Shown here piece after piece: positions 40,805-50,876 of a stretch of 64,000 nt of DNA. Origin of the DNA: Agelas oroides (Eukaryota > Porifera > Demospongiae > Agelasida > Agelasidae); the NCBI GenBank assembly GCA_949130485.1, contig OX422188.1:1-64000 (forward strand), read 5' to 3'. The notes under the pieces are model-generated. The model had not been told where the DNA came from, ran no database searches, and worked only from the letters and a program-made list of their open reading frames with translations. The first letter of the stretch is position 1. Each line of letters starts with the position of its first letter. The position numbers were made by a program, and so were the translations under genes.

Positions 40805-42478
40805 CGGAGGATGGAAGATGAAGAGGGAGAGGGAGAAAGGGAGGAAAGGAAGGGGACAGAAAGGGAGGGGAGGGAATGAAGGAGAAAGAGGAGGAAAGAG
40901 AAATGTGGAGAATGGGAAAGATGAAATTTCACCACCGCCCACACCCACCCACTTTCCACAACCCACATCCCCACTTACCCCACAAGCATCTCACAGATGA
41001 GATACCAAGTGCCCACCAATCCACCTCCTTCCCGTGCCTCTGTCTCTGGATGATCTGTGAAGCCAGGTACTGTGGCGTACCACAGTGCGCAGGAGGAGAG
41101 GTGAGCCCATGTGGAATCAGTCTTTCTACCATTTGTGGGAATATTTCCCAGGCCGTCTACAGTTTTCCGAGTGACAGAAAGTGGCCTGCGAACACAGCTA
41201 GTGTTCAAAAGCACTAGTCTTATTCTACTAGTATACACTTGAATAACACAAGTGACAACTGAAAACGTGGGGAAGAGGGGGAGGAGAGGGGGTGAGTAAA
41301 GGGGGAGAGAGGGAGGGGAAGAGGGGGAGAGAGGGAGAGGGGGAGGGGGAGAGGGGGAGAGGGGGAGAGGGGGAGGAGAGGGGGAGAGGGGGAGAGGGGG
41401 AGGAGAGGGGGAGAGGGGGAGGAGAGGGGGAGAGGGGGAGAGGGGGAAGAGTACAGACTTAAGTGCCATGATAGATGGTGACTAATGGGGAGAGGGAAAA
41501 AAGGGAGAGGAGGGAGGGGGAGGGAGGAGGGGGAGGGAGGAGGGAAGGGAGAGTAAGGTTAGAAAAGAGGGAGAGGGAGGGGAGGGGTAGCAAGGTTAGA
41601 AATGAGAGGGAGAGGGAGGGGGAGGGGAGGGAAGAGGGGAGAGAAGAAAGGGAGGGGAGGGAAGAGGGGTAGGAAAGAGGGGGAGGGGAGGAGGAAAGAG
41701 GGGGAGGGAGGATGGAAGGGGGGAGGGGGAGAGAAGAGAGGAAGGGTGAGGAAGAGGGAGGGGGAGGGAAGAGGGATGGAGGGAGGAGGGGGGTGAGGGG
41801 GAGGGGAGAGAGGGTGGAAGGGGAAGGAGGGAGGAGAGAGGGAAGGAGGGATGGAAGGGGAAGGAGGGAAGAGGGAGGTGAGGGGACGGAGAAAAGAGAG
41901 AAGGGAAAGGAGGGAGGGGAGGGGAAGCAGTCCTGAGGGAAAGGAATCAGGAAAGGGAGAGGGAGGGAAGAGGGGGAGGGAAGAGAGGGAGGAAAGAGGG
42001 AGGAGGGAAGAGAGGGAGGGAGGGGAGAGGGAGGGGGAGGGAAGAGGGAGGGGAGAGAGGGAGGAGGGGGAGGGAGGAGGGGAGGGAGGGGAGGGGTGGA
42101 GGGGGAAGGGTGGAGGGGAGGGAGGAGGGGAGGAAGGAAGGGAGGGAGGAAGGGGAGGAAAAGGGAAGAGGGAGGGAGGAGGGGAAGGAGGGAGTGGGAG
42201 TAGGGTTACGGAAGAGAGGGAGGGTTGGGAGGAGGCAAGGGGAAGGATGGAGGAAGGTGGAGGGAAATGGGAGAGGGAGAGGGGAGAGGGAGGAGGGGAG
42301 GGAGGGAGGAGGGGAGGGAGGGGAGGGAGGAGTGGGAGGGAGGAGGGGAGGGAGGAGGGGAAGGGAGGGGAGGGAGGAGGGGGAGGGAGGAGGGGGAGGG
42401 AGGAGGGAGGGAGGAAGGGAGGAGGGGGAGGGAGGAGGGGGAGGAAAGAGAGGGAGGTGGAGAGAAGTGAGGCAGACT
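40805..42478. repeat. Purine-rich (GGGGAGAGG) low-complexity tract
   Basis: Almost pure G/A on the plus strand from about 41255 to 42475, with a shorter run at 40805-40925. Local units such as GAGGGGGAGAGGGG and GAGGGAGGAGGGG. Mirror-repeat character makes triplex DNA possible. The interval 40926-41250 between the runs holds a kinase fragment. Gly/Glu/Arg-rich frames here are compositional. Confidence 0.85.
40979..41086 (-). CDS. Kinase fragment: activation segment to EMLVG
   Basis: From 41084 downward the frame reads [13 protein letters not shown], then [11 protein letters not shown], a close match to the PKA/PRKX subdomain VIII-IX sequence (CGTPEYLAPEII, HGK.VDWWALG). EMLVG follows in the neighbouring phase, one base out. 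The segment ends at a strong GTAAGT donor. The 5' acceptor is unclear. The APE glutamate, which is conserved in active kinases, is replaced (ASQ). Confidence 0.7.
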
Positions 42479-42556
42479 CACATGTTGAATGCAGAATGGA
42501 AGAATGGATTTCTCGCTGTTGAGTGCTCCACTCGTCTCACCAGAATCATCTCTGAG

Positions 42557-42622
42557 AGTCAATCTTGAGAGCAAAAAAATTCTTCGTGGGGATGTCTCTA
42601 GCCAACACCACATGACCTGTGC
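42557..42622 (-). CDS. Kinase fragment: ATP-binding loop exon
   Basis: Read from 42622 downward after an ACACACAG acceptor, the frame gives GTGHVVLARDIPTKNFFALK. This resembles subdomains I and II of PKA/PRKX kinases, with the ALK lysine that contacts ATP phosphates. The usual S/T-F-G after GTG is absent, shortening the loop. The frame then stops at TGA near 42558 before the next GTGAGA donor-like site. Confidence 0.5.
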
Positions 42623-42639
42623 CTGTGTGTGGGTGTGTG

Positions 42640-42970
42640 GGATGGTGGGTGCATGAGGTGGAGGGTGTGTGGGGTGGTGTGTTGGGTGGAGGGTGTGGGT
42701 GAAAGTGTACAGGCAGAGGAAACGTGTGTATAGAAGGGTGTGAGTGTTGGTAAGGTCTGGTGGAGGAGGGTACATGTCTTGTCACACTAGGTTTGTTCAA
42801 TAGCAACAATCTTGTAACATTCACTGGCCACAACTGCAGATGGTTTAATAAATACGTAATTAACTATTACTTAGGCAACACACTGGACCAGATATAAGCA
42901 ACATTCTTACACATTGCCTAGGTAACAGGTTATATGCACATTCTTACATGTTGCCTAGGTAACAGGTTAT
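42640..42970. other. GT-rich tract and a tandem 40-bp repeat
   Basis: From 42620 to 42770 the plus strand is GTGTGGG-rich, forming the pyrimidine/AC-rich intron edge upstream of the kinase fragment. Near 42900-42970 a segment containing CATTCTTACA and TTGCCTAGGTAACAGGTTAT occurs twice in tandem. No gene seen. Confidence 0.5.
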
Positions 42971-43103
42971 ATTATTTGATGGGTGAGAAGGCAATATGGC
43001 TGGATATTGCATGAGTGTGTGGCCGTATTTTCACGAGCCACGGCGAGTGAAAATACAGCACAAGAGTGCAATATCCAATTGCCTTCTCACACATCAAATA
43101 ATT
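42971..43103. mobile_element. Foldback MITE, ATTATTTGATG ends
   Basis: Inverted arms of about 37-40 bp run inward from ATTATTTGATGGGTGAGAAG (left) and its inverse ending CATCAAATAATT (right). They are followed by a second nested inverted pair (CGTATTTTCACGAGCC and its near-complement). The whole 133 bp could fold into one hairpin. No coding. Confidence 0.75.
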
Positions 43104-43917
43104 GGGGCGAGCCTGAGCGAGCCCCACACTAGCGTGACTGCATTGCGCACGCATGTGTGTATACGACCGTGCTTGGACCGACCACTTACCGTAAATTTTA
43201 AATGAGCGCAATCAAATATTTCACGAAGATCGATATTGTGCGTGAAGCATGTGAAGGCCAGTGGAGGGCTACTGTCAGAGTGCAGCGTCGGGAGCCTGGA
43301 GTGTGAAGTTGAAGCACGCGTGGCACTGGTTTGTGCTTCTACCGACGACGGCAGGCCGCTCACAGGCGGTACAAATTTAATATGGGCAGTGGTTGACTGG
43401 GTCGCTTCAGCTAGGTAGCGGGCCATGCAAAATCAGAAACACCGGAAATTTAGCTCATGATTTCGGTGTAAAGCTTAGTCCATGCATGTGTAGCCACGTT
43501 AGCTGCCCTGGCTGGAGAAATGGCTGGCATGTGTGATACTTATATTTATCTCTGGTGAGGAGTTAGCTCTTATAGTGGCGTTCATTTAATTTGGCTCGAC
43601 AGTGACTAATCCTGCTGAGTGCCATGACAAAATAGTAAATCAGCAGTTTGCTGCTTGCTCAGGCTCTCCCCATGATGATGAATCATCTCACTAGTATATA
43701 CTACTGTCATTTTAGTGGCACCTACAAGATAGACAGCTACTGCACATGCGCAGTACAAAGGTCATTGCTGCGTTACATATTTAATGAGCTTCAGGTTGCT
43801 GGCGTCTTTCGGCGCCAAAGCAAATGCTGCCGGTAGCTGATAATGTAATTAACACCTACAATTACCCAATTTACTGACCATCGTATGTAATCTTGCCCCA
43901 GTTTGCATAGTGAAAGT
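43104..43917. other. Noncoding stretch, no gene recognised
   Basis: CpG-containing DNA with moderately long minus- and plus-strand frames (longest 110 codons at 43094-43426) that show no domain, coiled coil or codon pattern I recognise. No repeat structure stands out. Confidence 0.4.
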
Positions 43918-43978
43918 GTCCAGACCCTATTTTTCGACGAGTCCGAAGGGCGTGTGCGAAAAATTTGGTCTGGGGACG
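43918..43978. mobile_element. Short hairpin element (CCAGACC...GGTCTGG)
   Basis: GTCCAGACCCTATTTTTCG is answered by CGAAAAATTTGGTCTGGGGA, with one-base offsets, around a 20-bp loop. The same motif pair recurs near 45250 and 45870 and, changed, at 51128-51176, suggesting one family of tiny foldback sequences. Confidence 0.55.
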
Positions 43979-43989
43979 ACAGTAGTCCT

Positions 43990-44195
43990 AGACCCCCTTG
44001 GACACACTATGTGCTCTGTCCTAGACCCCCTTGGACACATTATGTGCTCTGTCTTAGACCCCCTTGGACACATTATGTGCTCTGTCCTAGACCCCCTTTG
44101 ACACATTATGTGCTCGGTCCTAGACCACCTTGAACACATTACGTGATTCATCCCTGACCCCCTTGGACACATTACATGATTTGTTCTCATCAGAG
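43990..44195 (+). repeat. 33-bp tandem repeat, about six copies
   Basis: Units of 33 bp begin AGACCCCCTTGGACACATTA and end TGTGCTCTGTCCT. The first four are nearly identical; the last two are diverged. The frames on both strands are repeat artefacts. Confidence 0.85.
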
Positions 44196-44210
44196 GGTTT
44201 TCTCGCAATT

Positions 44211-44291
44211 GCTGTAGTCTCGCAAGCCAGGCCTTTACCGTTCCGCAGCGCCGATCGCGCTGCGGAACAGAAATCCTTGTGAGACTACAGC
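44211..44291. mobile_element. TAGTCTCG hairpin MITE, 81 bp
   Basis: Ends GCTGTAGTCTCGCAAG and its inverse (one mismatch) enclose a perfect 12-bp-arm hairpin GTTCCGCAGCGC around CGATC. Same terminal signature as the elements at 44925, 51127 and 61000. No clear target-site duplication. Confidence 0.75.
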
Positions 44292-44317
44292 TACATGCCG
44301 ACGCGGCTCCTCACCTT

Positions 44318-44400
44318 GGCAAGTATTGGCAGCACCAGTCGACCATAGATACTAGGTTGTCTCGGTAGCTCCCGTGCATAGATACCACGGACGGAACAAG
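44318..44400 (-). CDS. Possible orphan exon (RELPRQPSIYG)
   Basis: On the minus strand a frame including YARELPRQPSIYGRLVLP and ending ILAK meets a strong donor (AAG then GTGAGGAG, near 44317). I do not recognise the family. No neighbouring exon or acceptor was identified with confidence, so this may be chance. It lies next to the TAGTCTCG element at 44211-44291. Confidence 0.25.
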
Positions 44401-44409
44401 GAATGCTTG

Positions 44410-44915
44410 CAAGCAAGTGGAGTAGGGTGCCCCGCTTCATTAGTGCGTGACCACGCCCCGTATTTGAGCTTCGACCCTTGCCCACCCGCATTGCCGAACA
44501 GCGGGTAGTCTATGGGTGAACTTGCGAATGTACGTAAGTGTAGCATGCATATTACTAACTTTAGCCACTTTCAGCGTAGATGAGAGCAATGTAATGCGCC
44601 TGCGTGTATCAGTGGTATGCCCTACCTCCAATATCTGGGGCTTGATAAGGGGTAGGAAGGGAATTGACATGTCCAAATGGAACAAGCCGGGTACAAACCT
44701 GCGTGCCATCCCCCTACATATCTCTTACATATACCCATACCTCCCTGTCATGCATAGTGTACGACAGGTAGATATGGGTATCTGTGGAATTCACACAGAA
44801 TTCTCTCAAGACACAATGAGAGAGAATGTTGAGGGGGACAATCCTAACCTAGTACTAACCCCTCAGGAAAGATTCTGATGGCAAATCCCCCTGTTTCTGC
44901 AACATCCGCCCCAGG
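44410..44915. other. Noncoding stretch, nothing recognised
   Basis: Unique-looking DNA with several 60-120 codon frames on both strands and no recognisable domain. An imperfect inverted repeat of about 30 bp (CATATCTCTTACATATACCC near 44718 and GGTAGATATGGGTAT near 44768) is the only structure noted. Confidence 0.35.
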
Positions 44916-44924
44916 TATGCAAGG

Positions 44925-45005
44925 CAGTCTCGTTCTGAGACCGTACTGTTCACGCCCACTGGAAAAATGCACTTGGTGAAAAGTACTAGTCTGAGCACGA
45001 GACTA
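44925..45005. mobile_element. TAGTCTCG hairpin MITE with 9-bp target site
   Basis: An 81-bp foldback whose arms run from CAGTCTCGTTCTGAGAC to GTCTGAGCACGAGACTA. It is flanked by an exact 9-bp direct repeat TATGCAAGG (44916-44924 and 45006-45014). A 9-bp target duplication is typical of Mutator-like elements, so this is probably a very short derivative of that superfamily. Same terminal signature as the elements at 44211, 51127 and 61000. Confidence 0.85.
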
Positions 45006-45185
45006 TATGCAAGGTGGGGCATACCATTGAAAGGTGCATAACTCTTCATGGGAAACCTGTGAGGTAATCCTCGGATTCCTCCTCAAAACCATCCCAAGTT
45101 CCCCACTGGCCTGGTCTGTCTGACTTCACTTGGCATGCGACAGCTTGTTGTAGTTAGCAGAGGGCCTCTCAAGTTCACAATTTTG

Positions 45186-45940
45186 TATACTATTGTATAC
45201 TAAACCTTAGTCTTTGGACACTCACCATTTAACTACTAGATTTTGTCCCCAGACCAAATTTTGTGTGAGTGACCTTCAACCTTATCAAAAATTAGTCTGG
45301 ACACATTCAAAGCAGTCTGTTTTCTAAAGTGTGTCTCCAAGTGTTGTATTTGCTTGAAGATCCTCCGGGGTTGAAATGTTGATTATGCGCCCGCGAATAT
45401 CCATGCATAATATACCTGCACAATGATCAGCCTGGTTCTTCGAGGTCCAAACTACTAAAACCTTTTTTTTTGGTAGGTTTGTTACTCTCAGAACACTTCG
45501 TCCTCAGTTGCATTGTACACCACAGGCTATAGCTTTATAATGTCTCCCAATTTTGACTTTCCTTCATCATGGCACACTGCACACATACACATTCACACCA
45601 CACACAGACTCCGTGTTCCCACTCCACTTGGCTGACTAGGGTTAGTCACAAGCTGAAACCAATGAAACTACTTGCTGTCAGGCATTGTTAGGTAAGAGTT
45701 CTTTGATTGTCCTTGTGTGACTGTAGGGTTTTACTACACCTATGGGTTACCCATGGCTAGAGAAAACTTTCTACCTGGCTTGTCAATTGTCTGGTTACTT
45801 CTCTTGGAGAATGTTCAGACTGCTTTGAATGTCTCCAGACTATAGGTTGAAGGTCACTCACACAAAATTTGGTCTGGGGACACAATCTAGTAGTTAACTG
45901 GTGAGTGTCCAAAGACTAAGGTTTAGTATACAGTAGTATA
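45186..45940. mobile_element. 755-bp element with about 130-bp inverted repeats
   Basis: Left arm (45186-45321) starts TATACTATTGTATACTAAAC and includes CCAGACCAAATTTTGTGTGA; the right arm (about 45815-45940) is its inverse with scattered differences. The internal 490 bp carries no recognisable protein. No convincing target-site duplication was found. Likely a non-autonomous DNA transposon. Confidence 0.75.
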
Positions 45941-46900
45941 GAGTGCCTGCTTTCCATTGAAGAAACCAAGAAGGGAGAGAGAAGTTGTTTTATGCTGGTA
46001 TGTACCTAATTATTGTGTTGTGTTCCTTTAGACTGCACCCAGCGAGGGCCATTCCTCTGAAGAAGCTGCACAAGAAGTGTCTAAGGTATGTCGACAATCT
46101 GTTTAGTAGTGGTACTTACCTATGTTCAAAGGAGCACTAGAATTCTGTCTTCCAATTTTGATTTTGTCTTCCAGCTTTGGAGAAAAATCAGACCAAAGCT
46201 GGGATACAAGGGGACAGTCCACTAAAGCATTCCCATGGTACACCTAGGCTTCCATGGCAACTGTGGGCTGTTCTGTCCTATAAACTAATTGTGATGATTG
46301 GCTGATAAGAGGTGCACATCCTCAGCTCAGTTTGACCTCTGAGTAGGGGCTATCATGGCGTACGGTAGTACGCCATATGTAGGGATGACCCCGAAAAAAA
46401 ATGGCCGCCACATTAAAAGTGCACAAATAACACGCTCGAAATGTCTTCGTTAGATTAGTCAAAGGCCTGTATGAGCCATATCAGGCATTATTGAGTGTTT
46501 TCATGAGCAAAAAGACTGTTAAGTTTGCTGGAAAGTATCGCTAAGCACCAGACCGGCAAGTCGCCAAAACGGACAAATCGTCTATCTTCTGCCTGACTTT
46601 CTTCTGCCTCTCACCGCGATAGCACGATAACGGCTGGAGCTTTTACAACGATTCAAACGCAAAACAACAGGATAAATCACTAGGTATTGCACCTGCCACT
46701 TATCGGTCTAAAAGAAAGAACTCAAACTTGTCGGCGATTCTCAGGTAATCTCACACTTACGCTAGCTGCTACACGCCATTTTGCTCGAATTAAATATTAC
46801 TCATAATTACGTCACTAGGGTTCAACTGAGCACGTGGTTCAGTACTTCGTAGAGAAGGTGAGAATTGAGCGTTGCAGTTTGCAAATCTGATTTCGTGGAT
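45941..46900. other. Noncoding stretch with one possible exon
   Basis: Mostly unremarkable DNA. It includes the possible exon at 46032-46085 and a small palindrome ATGGCGTAC/GTACGCCAT near 46355-46376. A TTACGTCAC-type CRE-like word near 46806 lies upstream of the repeat-protein frame. Confidence 0.4.
46032..46085 (+). CDS. Possible 54-bp orphan exon
   Basis: A TTCCTTTAG acceptor followed by 18 open codons (TAPSEGHSSEEAAQEVSK) and an AAG/GTATGT donor, both phases zero. The splice sites are good, but no partner exon or known family was identified, so it may be chance. Confidence 0.3.
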
Positions 46901-46940
46901 CAGTTGACGTAGTTGTGCTGCACTTTACATCGAACGCAAT

Positions 46941-47407
46941 ATGCGTAATGTCCGCAAGAAACGAGCGCAGTACAAGCAGAACTACCTGCGAAACAAAGGG
47001 GAAAAAAAGGCAAGCGTCCCGTAATAATTACTGGAAGGACCCGGAGAAACACAGGGCATCTTCCCGGGCGTCCTCCCATGCCTGTTATTGGAAGGACCCT
47101 GAGACGAAAAGGGCGTCCTCCCATACCCGTTATTGGGAGGACCCTGAGACCAAAAGGGCATCTTCCAGGGCATCCTCCCATACCCGTTATTGGGAGGACC
47201 CTGAGAAAGGAAGGGCAGCTTCCCGCATATCCTCCCATACCCGCTATTGGGAGGACCCTGCATGAGAAAGGAAGGGCAGCTTCCCGCGTATCCTCCCATA
47301 GTAGTTATTGGAGGAACCCTGACAAAAAAAGGGCAGCAGCTCGTATGACTAATTTGAAGGCTGCAAAAGCCAAGCTCAAGTGGTATAGACGGTACTATGC
47401 CAGCTAG
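46941..47407 (+). pseudogene. Small basic protein of 19-residue repeats, phase-broken
   Basis: Starts ATG at 46941 (MRNVRKKRAQYKQNYLRNK). About five tandem copies of a 57-bp, 19-residue repeat follow, of the type DPETKRASSRASSHTRYWE. The end is a non-repeat tail (RMTNLKAAKAKLKWYRRYYA, stop at 47405). The total would be about 155 residues, very basic, with no membrane segment. The frame changes twice (after an A-run near 47010 and near 47262), so it is either decayed or mis-assembled. Repeats of this flavour recall lysine/arginine-rich DPEKKRAASRA tandem proteins I associate with sponge and cnidarian gene sets, some next to Helitron or OTU genes; that link is from memory and unverified. Function unknown. 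Confidence 0.5.
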
Positions 47408-48175
47408 TGTTTTAACCATCAAGTACTTCATATGACTTAGAACACTAGCCACTGATATTCAATTTCAAGTTTTATTGTCAACTTTCACATTTCAAATTTG
47501 CTTGTTATAGTCATTTACATGCATATAGTACACATACAATGTTTACTGCGAGTTGATGGTAGCACTTTGGCTGGTGTCTTCTTAACATCCTCCTTTTGTG
47601 TTGTGCCTGAGTCTTCATATTCCTCCAACGAAGCAAGTGGCAGCCTATTGGTAGCTTGGTATACTCAAACTCTAGTAGCACTGACTCAACAGTGCATGGC
47701 TTCATTCCGAACTTCTGCACTATAGGTGGCCACAGAACTGGCGGTTGTTCAGCTCCACAGACCCCTATGCGTTCGTTTCAAACCCATTTAGACTATAGCT
47801 ACTCACCATCAAACAGTTCTGTAATGGGGTCTTACGACTCAATACTCTGGTGACAGTCTATGGAGAGTTTTTCGGTGAACCCATTAGTAGTCCACGTGAA
47901 ATGAGCACAGGATTTATAAGCTTGCATGCAAAGCCTTATTAAACTCATCTGCTTTTCACTTGGTTTTTATGAGGCTTTGCTTGGACTGTACTTCTAAACC
48001 CCCCGAAGTTTGATGTTTGGATTGACGATTTCACTTCAAAGCGTTTGAATTTATGACAATTCTTAGCTCTTTCTACTATCATACTGTACACACCATGCAT
48101 CTTCCCCTCGGCCTACCCTCCCATGTCACTTCTCTCTTACCATTCCTAAGCCATAAAAAAAAAAACAAAGCAAAC
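47408..48175. other. Noncoding stretch, no gene recognised
   Basis: A 69-codon minus-strand frame (47511-47720) includes KPCTVESVLLEFEYTKLPIG, which looks protein-like but matches no family I can name. Otherwise nothing stands out. Confidence 0.35.
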
Positions 48176-49248
48176 AAGTCACAAAAAAGTTTTCTCAATG
48201 AAAACAAGCACATGTAGGGATGGAACCCTCAAAAACCAACCAAACAAGATAGGAACAACACCACAATACTTTTACACCATCCCTACATCTTGTGCCATTT
48301 TGCCAACCACGTACACCACAAAACCCTTCAAATTTAAGTTTTTAGGATTTGTGCTTTTAGTTTAGTTATAGTTAGTTTTTATTTAGAAAATACTTTTGGT
48401 TTAGTTTAGTTCTAGTTTCCCGGTTTTACAAAATTTTTAGTTAGTTATAGTTTCAACCACTGAAACTGTAAAACCCCTTACTAAAAGGTATTTAGTTACA
48501 CTTATTGTTGAAAACAGGCTGTATTCTGTTTTAGTACAGTTACGGTTTCTTCTTGTACGTCCTTGGACGTTTTAGTTACAGCCCCCAAGTTAGCAAGAAA
48601 TTTAAGTTGCACTTTTGGTTAACTAAATTTTAAAAAGGCCATACTAAAATATATTTAGTTAAAGTTATAGTTAACTAAAACAACACTGCACACCAGCTAC
48701 ACCCACAAACCAACAAACAACCTTTCTCCCTACAACTAGCTACCTACCCCACAAACCCTTCAAACACACCACCATGTCGTTAACTACGGACCGACCCAGT
48801 ACTGCTCACACCACAGCCTTCACTTACAAGACAACCCTTACCTGCCATGCCCAGCAGCTACAAAAGCCCACAACATACGCAACCCACTCCAACATGCCAC
48901 ACAGACTCAGCACTGATCTTGCACCCCAGAGCTTGTACATATTAAACTAGCTAACCATGCCTGCCACACTCAACCGTAACAAAGTTACAGCCACCCACAA
49001 CACAACGCACTCTCCATACACAACAACGTGCACTACACACCCAGTACTGCACGTTCCACAGGCTTCCATGCCCAAGACAACCCTTCTGTGCACACAAGTA
49101 ACAAACACAATGCATAGTCGGCAAAATGGCACAAGATGTAGGGATGGTGTAAAAGTATTGTGGTGTTGTTCCTATCTTGTTTGGTTGGTTTTTGAGGGTT
49201 CCATCCCTACATGTGCTTGTTTTCATTGAGAAAACTTTTTTGTGACTT
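48176..49248. mobile_element. 1.07-kb transposon with about 127-bp inverted repeats
   Basis: The left arm (48176 to about 48307) begins AAGTCACAAAAAAGTTTTCT and passes through GTAGGGATGGAACCCTC; the right arm (about 49122-49248) is its near-perfect inverse. The centre (48340-48700) is rich in TTTAGTTATAGTTAG words, followed by an AC-rich stretch. No transposase is recognisable; frames of 60-90 codons overlap the arms. No certain target-site duplication. Non-autonomous DNA transposon, superfamily unassigned. Confidence 0.85.
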
Positions 49249-50866
49249 TATAGTAATGCTCAGAGGGAATGTAATGTATTATGCAACACCTGCCCAATAA
49301 TTCAAGCTTCAGCTCAGTGTAGGCCAATTCCCTGACTGTCTTCTGCTTCTCGAACTCTTTTTCCCTTGTCACATTACATCATTGCACTCATTAGACAGCC
49401 CATGGCATTTACCAGGTGTAGTATTGTGTGATTGCATGTTCTGACTCGACTTTCTGCAGTGAATTTAAAATGCATTTAGTCTTGCTGGGTACACACGAAG
49501 TCAGCCTGGTGTCAAGCCTCATGAGTGAGACTCACTTCCACAGACTGAGAAGCCAGGGTACTGGGTCTGACCTGGAAGACCAGTGTTTGTGACAGTTAGG
49601 CTTGGTCACAGGCCACTCCCAGAATTTATCTCATAGCTGTGGATATAAATTGGGAGAAGCCCTTGTACAGTTACTATATGGCACAAACTGGAAATAATGG
49701 ACTCAGTTCGTAATGATGGCAACGTGCCCACGCAATATGCAGTCAGTACAAGCCCATACTAGCGATCGGTCAGGAAAGTTCACCTAGGTATTTTGACAAC
49801 AGCTGCACTTTGCAAGCACCAAGTCGCTAACGATGTGTAGTCTAGACAAGTGGAAGAAGGGCTGAGGAGCTGTGATTAATTATGCTGCACTCCAAATAGA
49901 ATAGCCTTGTACAGAGGTTCAGGCCAGAACTAGAACGGCTTAGATAACTATACCTACAAGTAGCCTTACCATCAGATTCTGTTTTTCGTCCTTGACGATA
50001 GTGTTTCGTCACTTAATTGACATGCAGTGACACACTTGCCCTTAGCCTGCTGCTTTTCAGACCTTTTCGGTCAACGTGCACACATAATGCCTTTCACTTG
50101 CATCTACAAATCGTTAGCAACTTGGTACTTGCGAGGGGGGTAAGGGGACATTGTTACATACTCATAGACTGATTCACTGCTTGTACGTACACACATGCAC
50201 ACATCCAACACAGCTGCTGGAGAGGAAGGAGGACAGGGTGAGAGCCATAGCAGGCCAAAGAGGGTGAAGAGGACGAGTAAGGGCTTGTGTATTTAGCCTC
50301 ATTCCAAGGTACTAGGCCTTGGCATGTTACGCATGAGAGTAGGGTGAAAGCATAGGAGCATATGCTGGCATAAGAAAGAGCTATAAAGGGCATGATTATG
50401 ATCCGAAGCTCTACTATAGTGGGAATCCTAGCATTGGAGCCCTGTGTAATACACATATCAAAGTGCTCCATGCTTTCAATGATTTTGTCATTTCCTCTAA
50501 TTTCTCCATTCTGTAGTGTGGAGTATATTGACCAACTCTTGGGCCTGCGCTAAAATACAATTGCCAGGCCACCAAGTCTGCAATGAAGGCTGTACATGTG
50601 TCTTTGAGACAAGACATCTCTTTCTGGCCATTTAGTATTAGTTTAAAATCTATTTGATAATTGATGCACATACACAAGCTCCATGCTGAGTGATTTGTAA
50701 ACAAATCTAAGTGAGACATTCTTGCTGCAGCTACCAAACGTTTTTTGTTGCATCTACCTACATGTATATCAGTTACCTACAGTAGCTAAGAGTCTTAGGA
50801 GCCATGCACTGATTTTGAATCTGCTTACTTCTACCATGATCAATCAAATTTCCTTGTGGCAATGAT
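49249..50866. other. Noncoding stretch with a dispersed repeat copy
   Basis: Holds one copy of a diverged direct repeat (about 49690-49845, including AATGATGGCAACGTGCCCAC) whose partner is at about 51530-51690. Two minus-strand frames of about 105 codons (50154-50471 and 50414-50737) show no recognisable domain. No RNA gene seen. Confidence 0.4.
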
Positions 50867-50876
50867 GTTTCCTTGA

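Larger units (their letters stand above)
40710..42622 (-). pseudogene. PKA/PRKX-like (AGC) protein kinase, decayed
   Basis: Three minus-strand segments match successive parts of a cAMP-dependent-kinase-type catalytic domain in the right order. These are the glycine-rich loop and lysine strand (42557-42622), the activation-segment CGTP through VDWWALG to EMLVG (40979-41086), and YPPIFDEH with the helix after it (about 40710-40796). In the intact family these bind ATP and position protein substrates. The join between the last two segments restores a glycine codon across a GTAAGT donor and a TCTAG acceptor. The copy looks decayed: the glycine loop lacks the residues usually between GTG and the next strand, a stop follows shortly after FALK, and one base appears lost between WALG and the EMLVG part. 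The catalytic-loop region was not found. The intervening intron is the purine tract. Confidence 0.65.

Noticed and set aside
41475-42568. Gly/Glu/Arg-rich frames up to 223 codons, and Pro/Ser-rich minus-strand frames
   Set aside because: Direct translation of the GGGGAGAGG purine tract; composition only.
43903-44208. Frames with PRPPWTHYVLC or MCPRGS repeats
   Set aside because: Produced by the 33-bp tandem repeat, whose length is a multiple of three.
48947-49229. Overlapping frames of 61-91 codons on both strands
   Set aside because: They lie in the AC-rich core and right arm of the inverted-repeat element and show no recognisable domain.
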